64,000 bases of DNA, taken from the NCBI RefSeq assembly GCF_041296265.1, contig NC_091695.1:15917001-15981000 (forward strand), in the 5' to 3' direction. The translations under genes and the position numbers were made by a program. Below the pieces are notes generated by a model. The model saw nothing but the letters and a program-made list of their open reading frames with translations, had not been told where the DNA came from and ran no database searches. This document shows positions 12,640-25,729 of the stretch, one piece after another. The stretch is from Equus caballus (Eukaryota; Chordata; Mammalia; Perissodactyla; Equidae). The stretch's first letter is position 1; every line of letters starts with the position of its first letter.

Positions 12640-13032
12640 GTATCTAACATCACTTCATTTGTATGGATAACAAAGCCATCCTGTATAATTAGCAGCTATC
12701 CCATTGCCTTTGTTTGAAGCTTTCAAATGTGTTAGGCATAATTAACAAATTGCATTTTTTCTCCTAAAGGAGGGCCTCAAAGGAGAATAGAAACCCATAA
12801 ATTGTTCTCGTTGGGTTATGTTAAGGACACATGGGGAGCACAGAAGGATTGCTAGTTAGAGATGAGTAGACTACACCTGTTTCTGTGACTCAGCATTCCA
12901 GTGACTCTTCATGACCCATCTCTAATTTAAACTGTAGTCACTGATACCCTATCTGGGTGATTTAGCCATGGCATTAACAATGTTCTTCGATAACTGAAGT
13001 TTCTGGGCTAGTATGTTGCTGTCAACACCTTT
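12640..13032 (+). repeat. Partial copy of the OR-unit upstream block (unit 2)
   Basis: The sequence from 12660 to 12850 aligns with 21430-21600, 31320-31490 and 41850-41990. Shared landmarks are a TAAT-type site, TCCTAAAGGA at 12762-12771 in place of the O/E-like site, CATAAATTGTTCTC at about 12797, and ACATGGGGAG. The splice donor present in units 3-5 is not conserved here. It lies about 2.9 kb upstream of OR pseudogene 2. Confidence 0.6.
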
Positions 13033-13046
13033 ACTATGATTTTTTT

Positions 13047-13285
13047 TTTTTTTTTGAGGAAGATTAGCCCCGAGCTAACTACGCCAATCCTCCTCTTTTT
13101 GCTGAGAAAGACTGGCTCTGAGCTAACACCCATGCCCATCTTCCTCTACTTTATATGTGGGATGCCTACCACAGCATGGCATGCCAAGCGATGCCATGTC
13201 CTCACCCAGGATCTGAACTGGCGAACCTTCGGCCGCCGAGAAGTGGAACGTGTGAACTTAACCATTGAGCCACTGAGCTGGCCCC
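13047..13285 (-). mobile_element. ERE SINE, antisense
   Basis: Poly-T start, GAGGAAGATTAGCCCCGAGC, then the inverted head ..TTAACCATTGAGCCACTGAG..GGCCCC. The target duplication is ACTATGATTTTTT at 13033-13045 and 13286-13298. Confidence 0.93.
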
Positions 13286-13298
13286 ACTATGATTTTTT

Positions 13299-14539
13299 AT
13301 GAAAGCTAGACATTTATTTTGAAGCAGTTTCTTGGTATTCTTTGAATAGTGAAAAAAATGCAACCTCTGAAAAGACGGTTGGTGTTGTTATGAAACTCCA
13401 GTTCTATGTCCTTAAAATTTTCATGGTTATTTTCTTTCACTTGGACCCTTAATCAAGATGTCAAATATGATGCTGTTATTTGTAGTTATTCATAGTTAAT
13501 GTGATTTGTTTCAGAAATTTTAACCTCGAATAATAACAGGTTTCCATACTGTTTTCCAGTTACATCTAAATTAAAAGGATTACATCAATATTTTACAATC
13601 CTCAAAATTTCTCTGTTTCACATATGCCATGTGTTTCCCAAATTTGCCAATATCATTGAAAGGATTAATCTCATGTGCAAATCCCCACTTTCAGTTGGAG
13701 GCGAGGCCAAAGCAAAATATAAGTCTCCATTTCACTATCTAGATCCTCCATCACACCATAGTGACTGATCAGGAAGAAGGCTGCCTATCCTCTTTTGGTT
13801 ACAAGTCTTGGAAGAGTCTTTGAAATGTCATGAACTTATCTCTTGAATGACCAAATGCACATTTATGGAGATTGGAACTGAGATTAAAATCTGCACAAAC
13901 ACAGATTTAAACAAAGAACAGTCTCTTCGAAATTATGAAAGAAGAATATGTATTTTACTTAAAATTAAGGTGACTTTTCCACTCCATATTTATTTAATAG
14001 CTTTTTCTAATATTCTCTTTATTCCCAATCAAAAATTACTTTGGTGTTTAAATATATGCATTTAAATGCATATTTTACTGATCTCTCATTGTAGGAAACA
14101 TATATTGTCTTTATTTTCATGTTGAAAGCTGTATTTAGCAGAGGAACAGAAGCAGGACTGAGAAATGATTTAATTTCTCTGACATCTACACTTAGAGTGG
14201 TTTTCCAATAAAAGCCCAATGCTAAGCTCTGCCCAGTGTATTTTTTACATGTTCTAAGAGTCTTGAAAGAGAAACAAAAGTTCGAAATACCAGAACCAGG
14301 TCATCCTCAATAATCATATAAAATAACATAAATATAAATAGAACCATGTAAAAAAGTTTAGTGCTTTGCACAGAATTCTAAAGACAGTGAGGAAAACATC
14401 TCATACCTTTTCTCACATGTACAAGATTGGTATTTATGAGCATGGATGAAGAAAAGACCACGGTTTTTTCAACATCTCATTTATTCAGTCAGATGAGATT
14501 TATAATGCTTTTTCTATCCACTAAAATTATGTCTTGATA
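13299..14539. other. Upstream region of OR pseudogene 2, no gene seen
   Basis: Non-coding and AT-rich. A CCCAATGCTAAGCTCTGCCC stretch near 14215-14234 is the most GC-rich part, but I cannot assign it to any family. Confidence 0.35.
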
Positions 14540-15450
14540 ATTTATTCAATGATCGTGAACAATCCACAACCAATCTGTTTTTTGTCACTATGGATTTGCC
14601 TAGTACAGATATTTCATATAACGGAATTGTACAATACATGGCTTTTTATACCTAGCTTCTTGCACTTAGCATAATGTCTTAAAGGGTCATTCTTATTGTG
14701 GCATGTATCAATATCTCTTTCCTTTTATAACATTAATATTCTATGTTATTGATTTAAAACATTTATTATCCATTCAATTGATGGGTGTTTAGGTTGTTTC
14801 TACCTTTTGATTATTATTAATAATGCTACTATGAAGATTTACCTACAAGTTTTTGTTTGAACATCTGTGTCTTTTAATGCTTCTGGGTATATACCTGAGA
14901 ATTCAAATGCTAGATCATATCGGTAATTCTATGGCAAAGTTCTTGAGTAAACATCAAACAGTTTTCAAAGTGACTGCACCATTTTACACTCCCAACAAAA
15001 ATGAACAAAGATTCTAATTTCTCCCCACCCTTGTCAACACTTGTAATTTTCTTTTTTTTTTTTTATAGCCATCCTAGGGATTGAGAAGTAGTGTCTCATT
15101 GTGATTTTGATTTGCGTTTCTGTAACTAATAGGATTGAACATCTTTTATCTGCTTATTGGCAATTTGTGTGTGTTCTGTAGAAATGCCTATTGAAGTATT
15201 TTGCCTGTTTTTTAATTCGGTTTTCTTCTCTTTTTGTTGGTGATCTGTAAGAGTACTTTGTATATTCTCTATTCTAGATCCTTACTACATACATGATTTG
15301 TAATTTTTTTCATTGTGTGGGTCATCTTTACATTCTTTGATAATGTCTTTTGATGAACAAAAAGCTCATCTGTTTTTTTTTAAATTTTGATAAAGTGTAA
15401 TTTATGTATTTTTATATTTTTTTTGTGCTTTTAGTGTCATATCTAAAAAA
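14540..15450 (-). mobile_element. Old LINE-1 3' end, antisense
   Basis: The antisense L1 3' region wording is clear: 'cacttagcataatgtctt', 'gatgggtgtttaggttg', 'tgcaccattttacactcccaac', 'ttgcgtttctgtaac', 'gtattttgcctgtttt'. It is diverged and 5' truncated. It lies between the upstream block and the coding exon of OR pseudogene 2. Confidence 0.85.
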
Positions 15451-15640
15451 CCATCAAAAGCTTAGCTGACCTGGGAATGAGAACATTGAGCTGACAGGTG
15501 TTACAGTAGCCAATTAAAGCAACAAGCCATAAATGAAAGATTTAAGACTTTAATTATACGTTACAGCAGTAACCTCAATCATACCTCCTGCAAGTCAATG
15601 ATTATTTTTATATTTATTCCCAGTATAGGTTTCCCAGTGT

Positions 15641-15667
15641 ACTATATATATATATAGTATAGTATAT
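15641..15667. repeat. (TA)n microsatellite abutting OR pseudogene 2
   Basis: An alternating TA run with a TAGTATAG interruption ends directly at the ATG at 15668. It replaces the splice-acceptor-to-ATG leader that units 3 and 4 have. Confidence 0.85.
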
Positions 15668-16620
15668 ATGGCCTGCATAAATAAAAATAATATGACAATG
15701 TTGAATAAATTCATTCTAATGGAAATCATGGGCCTCCCTCAGCTGCAGGCTCCATTATTTGGATTCTTCCTTGTTGTTTACATGGTGTCAGTAGTGGGCA
15801 ACGTAGGCTTGATCATGCTCACCAAGATAGACTCTAGGCTGCAAACATCCATTACTTTTTCCTCAGATACCTGGCTTTCACTCATCTTGGCTATTCAAAA
15901 GCTGTGGGACACAAAATGCTAACAAATTTTGTTTTAGGTCAACATACAATCTCCTATAAATGGTGAGGTACCCAACTCTCTTTTCTCAGTATATTTATCA
16001 CTAGTGAAATTTTCATTCTATTGGCAATGACCTATGACTGCTATGTGGCCATCTGTAATCCTCTGCTCTACACCGTCATGTCACAAACAATTTGTCAGTT
16101 GCTGGTGGCAGTACCCTATATATAGAGTGTCTTTTCGTCTTTACTGACCACCATAAAAATTTTCATTTCATCATTTTTTGGATGCAATATCATCAAGCAT
16201 TTCTACTGTGATAGTCTGCCCCTGATATCTTTGCTCTCCTCAGACACACGTGAAATTAAATTGATAATTCTGACAATTTCAGCTTTTACTTTGGTTTCAT
16301 CTTTTCTGATAGTCCTTGTATGCTGCATGATGATCCTTGTTACCATTTTCAGGATGAACTCTGCAGAAGCAGGCACGAGGCTTTCTCTACCTGTGGATCT
16401 CACCATATTCTATGGTATTGTATTACTTAGGTACGTGCAGCTCAAGTCCATTTATTCCATTGGTGCTGATGAAATGTCCTCTTTCCTTTATAGTTTGGTA
16501 ATACATATGCTGAATATCATGATCTACAGTTTAAGGAACAAAGAGGTGAAAAATGCCCTACATAGAACCTGGAATATGTGTGCAATTATTTTATTTAAAA
16601 TTAACTGTAGGATACACTAA
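15668..16620 (+). pseudogene. Olfactory receptor pseudogene 2, OR8K type
   Basis: From ATG 15668 the frame reads NNMTMLNKFILMEI..LPQLQAPLFGFFLVVYMVSVVGNVG, normal through TM1. A one-base loss near 15853 shifts the frame in the QTSMYFF region. Beyond it one can read DLGY-like, [36 protein letters not shown]5 and a C-terminal ..[25 protein letters not shown]. In-frame TGA and TAG codons occur near 15966 and 16124, and a small deletion disturbs the [11 protein letters not shown] segment near 16370. The DRY motif is DCY. Length equals an intact receptor. Dead, with at least four disabling changes. Confidence 0.94.
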
Positions 16621-17795
16621 CAATAAATGATGAACTAGCTTATGTATACTATAGCTAACATTGTTTTAACTTTGTACTATTGCCTCCATGTGATGGACAA
16701 GAATCAATATTTGATACACGTGGAAATAGAGAAACGTATTTGCTATTTCCAAACCAAAATCTATCACCAACAGATGGCTAATTTTGGCCCATACTTCATA
16801 CATTAACTTTTATTTAGTTTCAAATCCAGATTAGGTGCCATTCCTACATGTTCTCATGTGTAGCCTGTTTGTATGTCTCCTCCACTAAACATTTATTTTT
16901 ATAAGGACTCAGACTCTGTACGTTGCACTCACAATTTTACATTTACTGCCTAGAACAGAAAAAGGCATAAGGATGCCTGATAGGTATTATATAAATGGAT
17001 TCATTCAAGCAAGTAAATTGATATTGTTAACTTTAAGAACTCAAATCCTTCTCTTTATAAGACTTTCAGAAAACAGGTGGAGTGAAAAGTGAATTATACA
17101 GTACAATAGATTGTAATGAGCAACATGAAAATGAAATAGAGCAAGTAGTCAGGATGGAGATTAAATTTTAGTTGTCAGGGACCCCTCTACAAAGATGACA
17201 TTTAGACAAACACTTGAGAAATTAAGTGAGTAAACTATGTGGATATCTAGGGGAAGACCATACTAGGTAGAGAGAACTATTGATGCAACTGTTCCTAAAT
17301 GAAAATATGACTGTTGTGTTGGGGAAAATCAGAGTCAGTGATGGTTGGGGCATAAAATATTAAGTAGAAGAGATAATGATAGACTTGTAACTTAGAATTC
17401 AACATTGGAGGACTATTTAGGCCATTGTAAAACTTGCCTTTTATTTTGATTGATAGAAAAAATGAAGAATTTTGAACTAAGGGGTGATTTAATCTATCTT
17501 TCATTAAAGGACAGCTGTGACTCCTGTGCAAATAATAGACTCTAGGATACTAAGATTTAGAAATGGAAAATCTTGAGGGATTTAATTATGATAAATTTGG
17601 GAGAGAACTGAGGCTTAAGCTGGGGTGGGAACAGTCAGAGGATGAGAAGTGATTAGATTCTTAACGTATTTTTAAAAAATGTCAATAATAGTTCTTCATA
17701 CTTATTTGGCAAGGAACAAGTTTTAAAAAAGAATAATTAAAAGAATGGAAAGACTAGTTGCAGAGCTCCCTTTACGATATCCAAATAGAGACCTT
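16621..17795. other. Intergenic, no gene recognised
   Basis: About 1.2 kb without a conserved frame. The part at 17200-17530 (a GAACTAAGGGGTGATTTAATC-type sentence) reads like a very old mammalian repeat, but the family cannot be assigned by eye. Confidence 0.35.
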
Positions 17796-17799
17796 CCTA

Positions 17800-18262
17800 G
17801 ACTTATAATAGAAGTACATCCCTATAAAGCCACCATAAATTGAAAATATCATGTCAAAAATGCACTTAATACACCTAACCTACTGAACATCATAGCTTAA
17901 CTTAGCACAACTTAAATGTGCTCGGAATACTTACATTAGCCTAAAGTTGGGCAAAATCACCTAACACGAAGCCTATTTTACAATAAAGTGTTGAATATCT
18001 CCTGTAGTTTATTGGATACTGTACTGAAAGTGAAAAACAGGATGGTTGTATGAGTACAGAATGGTTGAAAGTGTATCATTTGTTTACCTTTATAACGTGG
18101 CCGAAAGGAGGCTGTGGCTTGCTGCCACTGCCCAACATCAGGAGAAATTATCTTACCAAATATCACCAGCCTGAAGAAGATCAAAATTTGAAGTACAGTT
18201 TCTACTGAATGCAAATCACTTTTGCACAATCATAAAGTTGAAAAATCGTAAGCTGAATCATC
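17800..18262 (+). mobile_element. Non-autonomous Tc1/mariner (Tigger-like) DNA transposon
   Basis: The internal text (CACCTAACCTACTGAACATC, GCCTATTTTACAATAAAGTG, TGGTTGTATGAGTACAGAATG, then TTTGAAGTACAGTTTCTACT) matches my recollection of a Tigger-derived short element. The ends carry related inverted sequences (CATAAATTGAAAATATC at left and AAAGTTGAAAAATCGTAAG at right). It has no transposase frame. Family name is not certain. Confidence 0.65.
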
Positions 18263-18869
18263 ATTAGTGAGGGGTTGTGTGTATTCTTTTTGGTTTCCAA
18301 CTAGAGTGGAGTAATAGAGACTGGCTTGACTTTCCCATTAAAACAATAAAAATAAACCAAAATGAAAACAAAGACAAAATACAAGAAACAATAATTTTTC
18401 AAAGTAATGACATTGCGCAATGAAGGAATGTTTCCCTGAGAGATGAAAAACAAATGCGGCGAATCCTATGACTGCCCTACCTTCCAGTCTTAAAAGAGTT
18501 TCCAGGATCCACTTACAAAATGGCAAACCAAAGTGAAACCTAGAAGAATCCTTGAGCTGAAGAGACAGACTTGAGAATCCAGTGAGACCAAGGTAGGCAG
18601 AGTTTGCAAGACAGAGCATGAAAGAGAAAGAGTTGCAGGAAGAAAGGACACTGAATCTCTGTGGAGAATCCCCCTCCATCGCATCAACATATGCAAGTGG
18701 AAACCATCCAAGGATAAATAGAGAATCATATGAAAGGATTAAAGACAGAGCTCCCAGAACTCAAACAGAGACAGGAATAGTCTCCATTTGTTACATAGAG
18801 AGGAGAAAAACTCATAATTCAAGAGTCATTAGGTAGTGTACTCAAGAAGTTCTTACTTCAGTAGAGGAG

Positions 18870-19815
18870 AATAATTAACCCCAAACTGAGCACTGCTCTG
18901 GACCTATCTATGTCCATACAATAGCCTTTGCACAGAAGTTCATAGAAGCTTTTTTGTAATAGGTGAAAATTGGAAAACTTAAGTGTCTTACAATTGTTGA
19001 ATGGTTGAACAAAATGCATAATCAGTCCCAAGAAATAATAAAGGAACAATAACAATAAAGCAATAATAAAGGAACAAACAATTGATACATAAAAATACAA
19101 TGGACACCAAGAGAATTATGTTTACTGATAAAAGCCAATTGCGAGAGATTACAAACAGCACTTCATTTACAGCATTCTTGAAATGATAAACTTATAGTAA
19201 TGGAAAATGGATTAGTTGTTGACAGGGCTTCTGGACAGGAGGATGACAGAAGGGAAGGGGGCACGACTATAAAGGAAGAGCATGAGGAAACTGTGTGGTG
19301 ATGGAGTAGGTCTGTGTTTGACTGTTGGGTGGTTACACAAATGTACACATATGAATAAATGCAATAGAAATAGGTATATATGTATACACCCACACAAATT
19401 AATACATGCAAAACTGATGAAATCTGAACACAGTCAGTGTATTATACCAATGTTAATTTCATGGTCATGATATTGTACTGTATTTACGCAAGTTGTTACC
19501 ACTTGGAGAAACCAAGTGGGACACAGGAATTCTCTTTGCACTTTTTTTCACAACTTCTTGTAATTCTATAACTATTCCAAAGTAAGAAGCTCAAAAAAAT
19601 TCAATTTAAGTCTGTCTCAGACAGTGTGGGTCTGGAAGGAGCAGAACAGAAATATTACGTAGAGAGACAATAAGAAACTTTGGGGGTGATAGATATGTTC
19701 ATTATATTGGTCATTTTGATGATTTCCAGGTGCATACATATTTCAAAATTAGTCAAATTTCACACTTTATATATGTGTTTATTTTCAATGATACCTTAAT
19801 AAAGTTGTTTTACTT
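18870..19815 (+). mobile_element. Two adjoining old LINE-1 3' ends (unit 3)
   Basis: The first, 18870-19610, has typical 3' UTR wording: AATGGTTGAACAAAATGC, GAGAATTATGTTTACTGA, CATTCTTGAAATGATAAAC, GTTACACAAATGTACACAT, ending near TAATTCTATAACTATTCC. The second, about 19620-19815, has the other common L1 tail (ATATGTTCATTATATTGGTC..CCTTAATAAAG). Both recur at the same place in unit 4 (28560-29440), and part recurs in unit 5, so they predate the duplication. Confidence 0.8.
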
Positions 19816-20054
19816 AATTAATAAACATGAAAGAAATCAAACCATAAACAAAGAAAAAGTCAATAATAGAAACACACATTTTACAATATTATTCAGTTAA
19901 CAAGAGAGAACATAGTTCAGTCACTTATCATAGATATGAAGATCCAAGAACCTCATCTATTTGCTGGTGAAAGAGGGTATTGGTACAACCAATCTGAAAT
20001 ATTTAACAAAATTAAAGGTCGTATTATATTTTCTGTTTCCAAGATATCTTAATT

Positions 20055-20130
20055 CTGTGTGTGTACTTATGTATGGGTATATGTGTATGTGTATGTGTAT
20101 CTGTATGTACATTAACACACACACAGGGAT
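20055..20130. repeat. (TG)n-rich microsatellite
   Basis: Imperfect TG/TATG repeats such as GTGTGTGTAC and ATGTGTATGTGTATGTGTAT, followed by a short ACACAC run. A diverged counterpart lies at about 29695-29775 in unit 4. Confidence 0.75.
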
Positions 20131-21499
20131 AGATATGTAAACTAACTGTCATGAATAATTTTGCGTACAACATATTAACATGGTGATCTCAAGGTTTTTC
20201 ATTGAACTGTAGTAGTGTTGGCGATAATTGAGGTTGGAGACAAATGTCTACCAATAAAGAATAGATCCATGAAATTGGTTATATAGTAATGACTGTAATC
20301 AGGAAAAAAGTGAAAACCACAACATGGATACATTACAAATAATTATAGTGATTTAAAATGTAACAATACAATTTATTACAGCAAAATAATGTAACAAAAT
20401 ATATACATAAAAATAATACTTTTTTCAGAATATATTGATCATGCTGGCGATATATCAAGTAGAGTAGAATATGTGTCATGGTAGACAAGAAGAATACGAA
20501 TGAGTATCGGACATGATGGGAAAACAAGAAAGATTGAAATGTAATAAAGGCAAATATAGTGAAAGAGAAGATCTTAACAAATCATCACAACTCACTGTGA
20601 AATGAGAATGAGAAGTAGGAATAACTAATTCCTCTCTCTATGGTCAAAAAGAAAAAAAAGTACAACAATCAAAAAATTAAGGAAGCAACACCTTATATAC
20701 ATAATATATTATTATTTTTAATTCATCTCGTCATTTAAATAATGCAATAGGACAGCATTTAAAAACATCTCCATTATATCATCCATGTGAGGAGACCATT
20801 GTAGAACTGGAGAAATACTAACAAGCTTGTCATAGAGATGAAATAATCCATTTCCTTACATGATTGTATTAGTAAGGGCATTTCAGAGAAACAGAACAAA
20901 AAGTAGATGATTATATTTATGTATATAACATATATACTTATAATATACATCATGTATATATAAAGATAGATTTTTAAGGAATTGACTTCTGTGATTTTTG
21001 GGACTGGAAAGGCAGAAATCTGTATCCAGGCTGGCACTGCACGAGTTGATACTGAAGTCTTGAGAACAAAGGTGGGAAACTAAGGTAGAATTTGTATATG
21101 GCAGTCTGGAGTAGAATTTCTTTTCCTTGGGGGACCTCAATCTTTGCTCTTTAAGGCTTCAACTGATTGAATGAGACCCCTCCACATACTGTAGGGTAAT
21201 TGTCTGTAATCAAAGTCTATTGATTTAAATGATAATCACGTGAAAAAAATTGTCACACCAACATCTAGACTGATGCTTGACCAAACAACTGGTACCAAGC
21301 CTAGCCAAATGAACACAAAAATTAAGCATCAAGGCATAAAATAAAGAAAGTTAAATCAAGAGTAAAAGGTAGGAATGTAATACACAAGGAAATAAATCAA
21401 AGTCACTTGCTGGTAAATACAAATTGTTCTGAGCTACTAATAAACACACCCTCTGCTTTGTATTCTGTTAAACTTTCAAATGCTTTGGGGATAATCAAT

Positions 21500-21619
21500 A
21501 AATTGCTCAGCATCTCCTTAGGGATAGTCTCAGAAGGTGGAAAAGATTTCATAAATTGTTCTTACTATGCTATGTTATGAAGCACATGGAGAAGCCAAGA
21601 CAGAGGTTTCATGACAGGT
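21500..21619 (+). promoter_or_regulatory. Candidate OR promoter block and 5' exon donor (unit 3)
   Basis: Contains GATAATCAATAAATTG (TAAT-type homeodomain site), then TCCTTAGGGA at 21515-21524, one base off the O/E (EBF) consensus TCCCNNGGGA. A CATAAATTG stretch follows, then a donor-like ACAG/GTAAAC with GT at 21618-21619. The same layout occurs in units 4 and 5. Homeodomain plus O/E sites near the start site are the known design of OR promoters. Use here is an inference from conservation only. The downstream OR is a pseudogene. Confidence 0.5.
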
Positions 21620-23879
21620 AAACAGAATATTCCGTGTGGCACCATATTATACCAATATCTGAATAGATTTTGTGACATTTGCAAGATAACCCTTTTTTTT
21701 TACGGCCAAGCATAGCAAAATGTTAGGATTTATGATTTACTTCTGTGTTCATTCTGCTACTGATAATGCTAATGATATTGATAATATCAATTATTATTGA
21801 TAATAATCCTTCCTCTTCAGATTAATTGTTAAAATATTTCCAGAAATACTATTAAGAATATTTGAAATGTCAATGCCATACTGCTTATGTAGTATTAATA
21901 TTTAAACAAATATTTAATCATATGAATAATCAAGAGACAAGAAAGCCCAACAAAAGAGTCAGGAACAAAACCTAAAAGTTTTGGCAGAATTATAAAACTG
22001 TGGGTTTTATAATTTGATGTCTTTCCAAGTCCTACATTTAGTGACTCTAGACTCTTCTTATTCTCTTCTCAAAAATATTGTAATAATTAATAAAAATTTA
22101 AATCAATGTAAAAATGTGAACTTTTTCTAATCTCTTGATGAGCAAAAAGGAAGCCCCTACCTTACATTGAGATGTGAACAGAAATTTTGGGAGGTTAGGA
22201 AACAAAAATTTTAAGTACCCAGTTTTATGGTGATGGCACAATGAGCAGCATGTCTATTTCCAGTGGAATCTGTCAGAAAGCACATATAATTTTCTCTGGA
22301 AGTATAGCTTTATAAAATGATAATCTGATAAAAGAGATAGTAAACAAGGAACAAGTAATTTGATGCATTCCATAGAACTCTAAAGCTACGGATAGAAAGT
22401 CCTTCTATTCTCCCTTATGTTACAGGAAATTTGCACTTACCAATGTCATTTGTTTTCTTTAGCTTTTCATTGAGCCTAAACAAGATTTATATTGCTTCTT
22501 ATTCCCTTGATGTAAAATATTTTTCCTAACAGTTGTTCAGTATTTCTGACATGTGAATGTATGTACATGGGGACAGGATAGGATGTCAGAAGCTCATAAC
22601 TATATAAACAATGTTTATGTGGATTTCCTGTAAACACGTTTGTAATTTAATGTTTAAAATGCTGTATTTTTCTATTTGCTTTCTTAGAACTCACTCAAAG
22701 ACTCTTGACAATATTATTTTCCTTGTAGCCAGATCAGTTCTCTTTCTTTCTTTCTTTGTTTTTAAGGAGGCATAGATACAATTTTTGAACCACTAATTCT
22801 TTTACCTTAGCTTGCCATTCTTATTTTAGTCTTCTATTACTCTGGCGTTTTTCTTAATTGGTGGCTTATTAGGGATGTTTCTATTCATCTTTATTTCATT
22901 ATACTTATTTATGTCTGCATTAAATGTTATATCTTACTATGGAGGAGTTCTTTGTTTCCTTAATGTCCAGACAGACTTAAAATGACATCATGAAATCCAT
23001 ATATGCATATATATATATGATGTTGTGTAATGTAGTGATTTTCTGTAGGGGGTATCTTTATCCAAAGGGAATGTTTATGAAAGTTCATTATATAAAACCT
23101 ATTCTTTCTCTCAATTTGCTCTATTTCCTAATACTAGCCTAGGTTCCTCCATGGCAAAATATACTTTATGTGTTTTAAACAACTTAGTATACGTCAGTTA
23201 TGATGAAAATGCACCTGGGGAGGAGGAAATAATGTTGTTTCAGGTAAATTTTTATTAAATATTTTAGGTAAATATAGAAGATAATTTATCTAAAAGAATA
23301 GCACACTGATGTTGCAGTTGTAGTCATGAAGTTGGGTCATGGTCAGGAGGCAGGAACAAACTGGGGACAGTTAAACTGGGTAACACACTGCTTATCTATT
23401 TGTCGTTATACCCCGATGAAGAAGCTAAGTCATACACAGAAAATGAATATGTACATGTGTAAAGATAATCCATTTCAGACAACATACTGTCTCCACTTAA
23501 AACAGTAAAAACAAACGCACAAAATAACCCATATTGATGTGATATTTGAGGGATGTTTCCATTAGCCCTAAACACATTAAACATTTAATTCTCACTCCTC
23601 TTCCCAAAAACCCTCCAAGAAACAGTTGATTGTGCTGATGTGTATAGATATTAAGAAATCTTACATCATTTGCTAAGGTACTCCTTTGTAAATACCACAA
23701 ATATAGGTATAGCAAAGACTGTATCAACCTATGACTATTTCCCTATATAAAAACAAACAGACTCTACTGTGATCTTTTAGAGTTTCTTATTTATACACCT
23801 CTGTCTAAGATTGTTCACTAGTTACTTGCTTCATCCTGTACCATCTGTATTCACAACGACTTTCATAGGAATACGTTTT

Positions 23880-24127
23880 CCCTCTTTTATCTTTTTCGAG
23901 GAAGATTAGCCCTTAGCTAACTACTGCCAGTCCTCTGAGTTTTGCTGAGGAAGCCTGGCCCTGAGCTAACATCCATGCCCATCTCCTCTACTTTATATGT
24001 GGGACGCCTGCCACAGCATGGTGCGCCAAGTGGTGCCATATCCGCACCCGGGATCTGGGCCAGCGAACCCAGTGCTGCCAAGAAGTGGAATGCGCAAACT
24101 TAACCGCTGAGCCACCGGGCCGGCCCT
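23880..24127 (-). mobile_element. ERE SINE, antisense, unit 3 only
   Basis: Antisense ERE starting near CGAGGAAGATTAGCCC and ending ..GAGCCACCGGGCCGGCCC. Its target duplication is GGAATACGTTTT at 23868-23879 and GGAATATGTTTT at 24128-24139. Unit 4 has an empty site at about 34515-34530 (GAATATGCTTTAAAGC). Confidence 0.93.
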
Positions 24128-24781
24128 GGAATATGTTTTAATGTAGGGGCTTCTAAATGTTTCCACACATAATTGTAAGTCGAATTTTAAAAATTTTATT
24201 ATGTAATTAACATAGGTATTGTCATATTATGTAACTTTAATTTTGTAAATGTAACTATGTATTTGTCATTACATAAAAGGCAAATAAATTTTAACAAACA
24301 CCTAGAAACTTAATGCATAAAATTTTTACAATTTTTAATTTTTGCTTTCTTTATCTACATTGACATCTGCCTGTATCTAATCTATTATTATGGCATTTGA
24401 GCTGTATGTTTCTTTGTTTTGGGCTGCTACCCTAATATTGTAGGATAAATAGATACATCTCTTGACTCTAACCATTAGATGCCAGTAGCACCCCTCATGC
24501 AGGTGTGACAGATAAAATTCCTCCAAAAATCATCAAATACCTTTTGGGGACAGTTTCCCCAATTGAAAACTACAAGTCTCTCTCTATCTCCAATTTTACC
24601 CCTATTTCTGTTTCTATTATCAAATATATATATTGTGGGGTTTTTTTTTTTTGCAAGAGGTGTATTATTTTATTAGAATATGAATGGTAAATTTCAATTT
24701 ATTTTATTTATGCTAACTTTATATACTAAACTTTGCCTATGCTGATGTCTCTATCCAGAATAGGTTTTCTGATGAACCGGG

Positions 24782-25729
24782 ATGGAAAAACATAATCAAA
24801 CAATGCTGAATGAATTCATTCTCATGGGGATCACAGACAATCCTGAGCTGCAGGCTCCATTATTTGGGCTCTTCCTCATCATCTATGTGATCTTGGTGGT
24901 GGGCAACTTGGGCATGATCATCCTCACCAAGACAGACTCCAGGCTACAAACACCCATGTACTTCTTTCTCAGACACCTGGCTTTTACTGATCTTGGTTAT
25001 TCAACCACTGTGGGACCCAAAATGTTGGTAAATTTTGTTGTGGATCATAATACAACATCCTATTATTTTTGTGCCACACAGCTGGCTTTCTTCAGCATGT
25101 TCATTCTTAGTGAACTTTTCATTCTGTCAGCAATGTCCTATGACCGCTATGTGGCCATCTGCAGCCCTCTGCTCTACACAGTCATCATGTCACAAAGGGT
25201 GTGTAGGGTGCTGGTAGCAATTCCATATCTTTACAGCACATTTGTTTCTCTTCTAGTCACCATAAAGATTTTTAATTTGTCCTTCTGTGGCTACAATGTC
25301 ATCCATCATTTCTACTGTGACAGTCTCCCCTTATTATCTTTACTGTGCTCAAACACAAGTGAAATTGAAATGATTATTCTGATATTAGCAGGTTTTGATT
25401 TGATATCCTTTCTTATAGTTCTTACTTGCTCATTCTTAGAGCCGTTCTCAGGACGAACTCTGCTGAAGGTAGGCGCAAGGCCTTTTCCACCTGTGGGTCC
25501 CACCTGACAGCGGTCACAGTGTTCTATGGGCTTTGACATTTATATACGCGCAGCCCAAGTCCGCTCATTTCTTTGACACTGATAAAGTGGCTCCATATTT
25601 TACACGCTCATTATCCCTATGTTGAATCCCTTGATCTATAGTTTGAGGAACACAGATGTTAAATATGCCGTAAACAAGCTGTGGAAAAGTTATGTAATAT
25701 CTTTTCTTAAGGTTCACTGTTCAATGTGA
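24782..25729 (+). pseudogene. Olfactory receptor pseudogene 3, OR8K type, first two thirds open
   Basis: The frame is open for 241 codons from ATG 24782. It has N-glycosylation sequon NQT at residues 5-7, GN at 42-43 of TM1, PMYFFLRHLAFTDLGYSTT, MSYDRYVAIC (intact DRY), [13 protein letters not shown] and YCDSLPLLSLLCSNT. Inside TM5 and loop 3 a net deletion shifts the frame, and the open frame ends at 25505-25507. TM6 and TM7 text (GRRKAFSTC-like, then [14 protein letters not shown]-like) follows in other frames to about 25729. A coding-exon splice acceptor is at 24757-24758 (CTCTATCCAG). A truncated protein would lack TM6-7, so I call it a pseudogene. It is the best preserved of the four dead copies. 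Confidence 0.92.

Noticed and set aside
18338-18679. 113-codon open frame on the - strand
   Set aside because: No recognisable domain, Phe/Leu-rich, no conserved neighbours or leader. Likely chance in AT-rich DNA.
23560-23720. Possible MIR copies in units 3 and 4 (also 34190-34350)
   Set aside because: The TTAATTCTCACTC..CTTCCC pattern is suggestive, but too diverged to call without an alignment.
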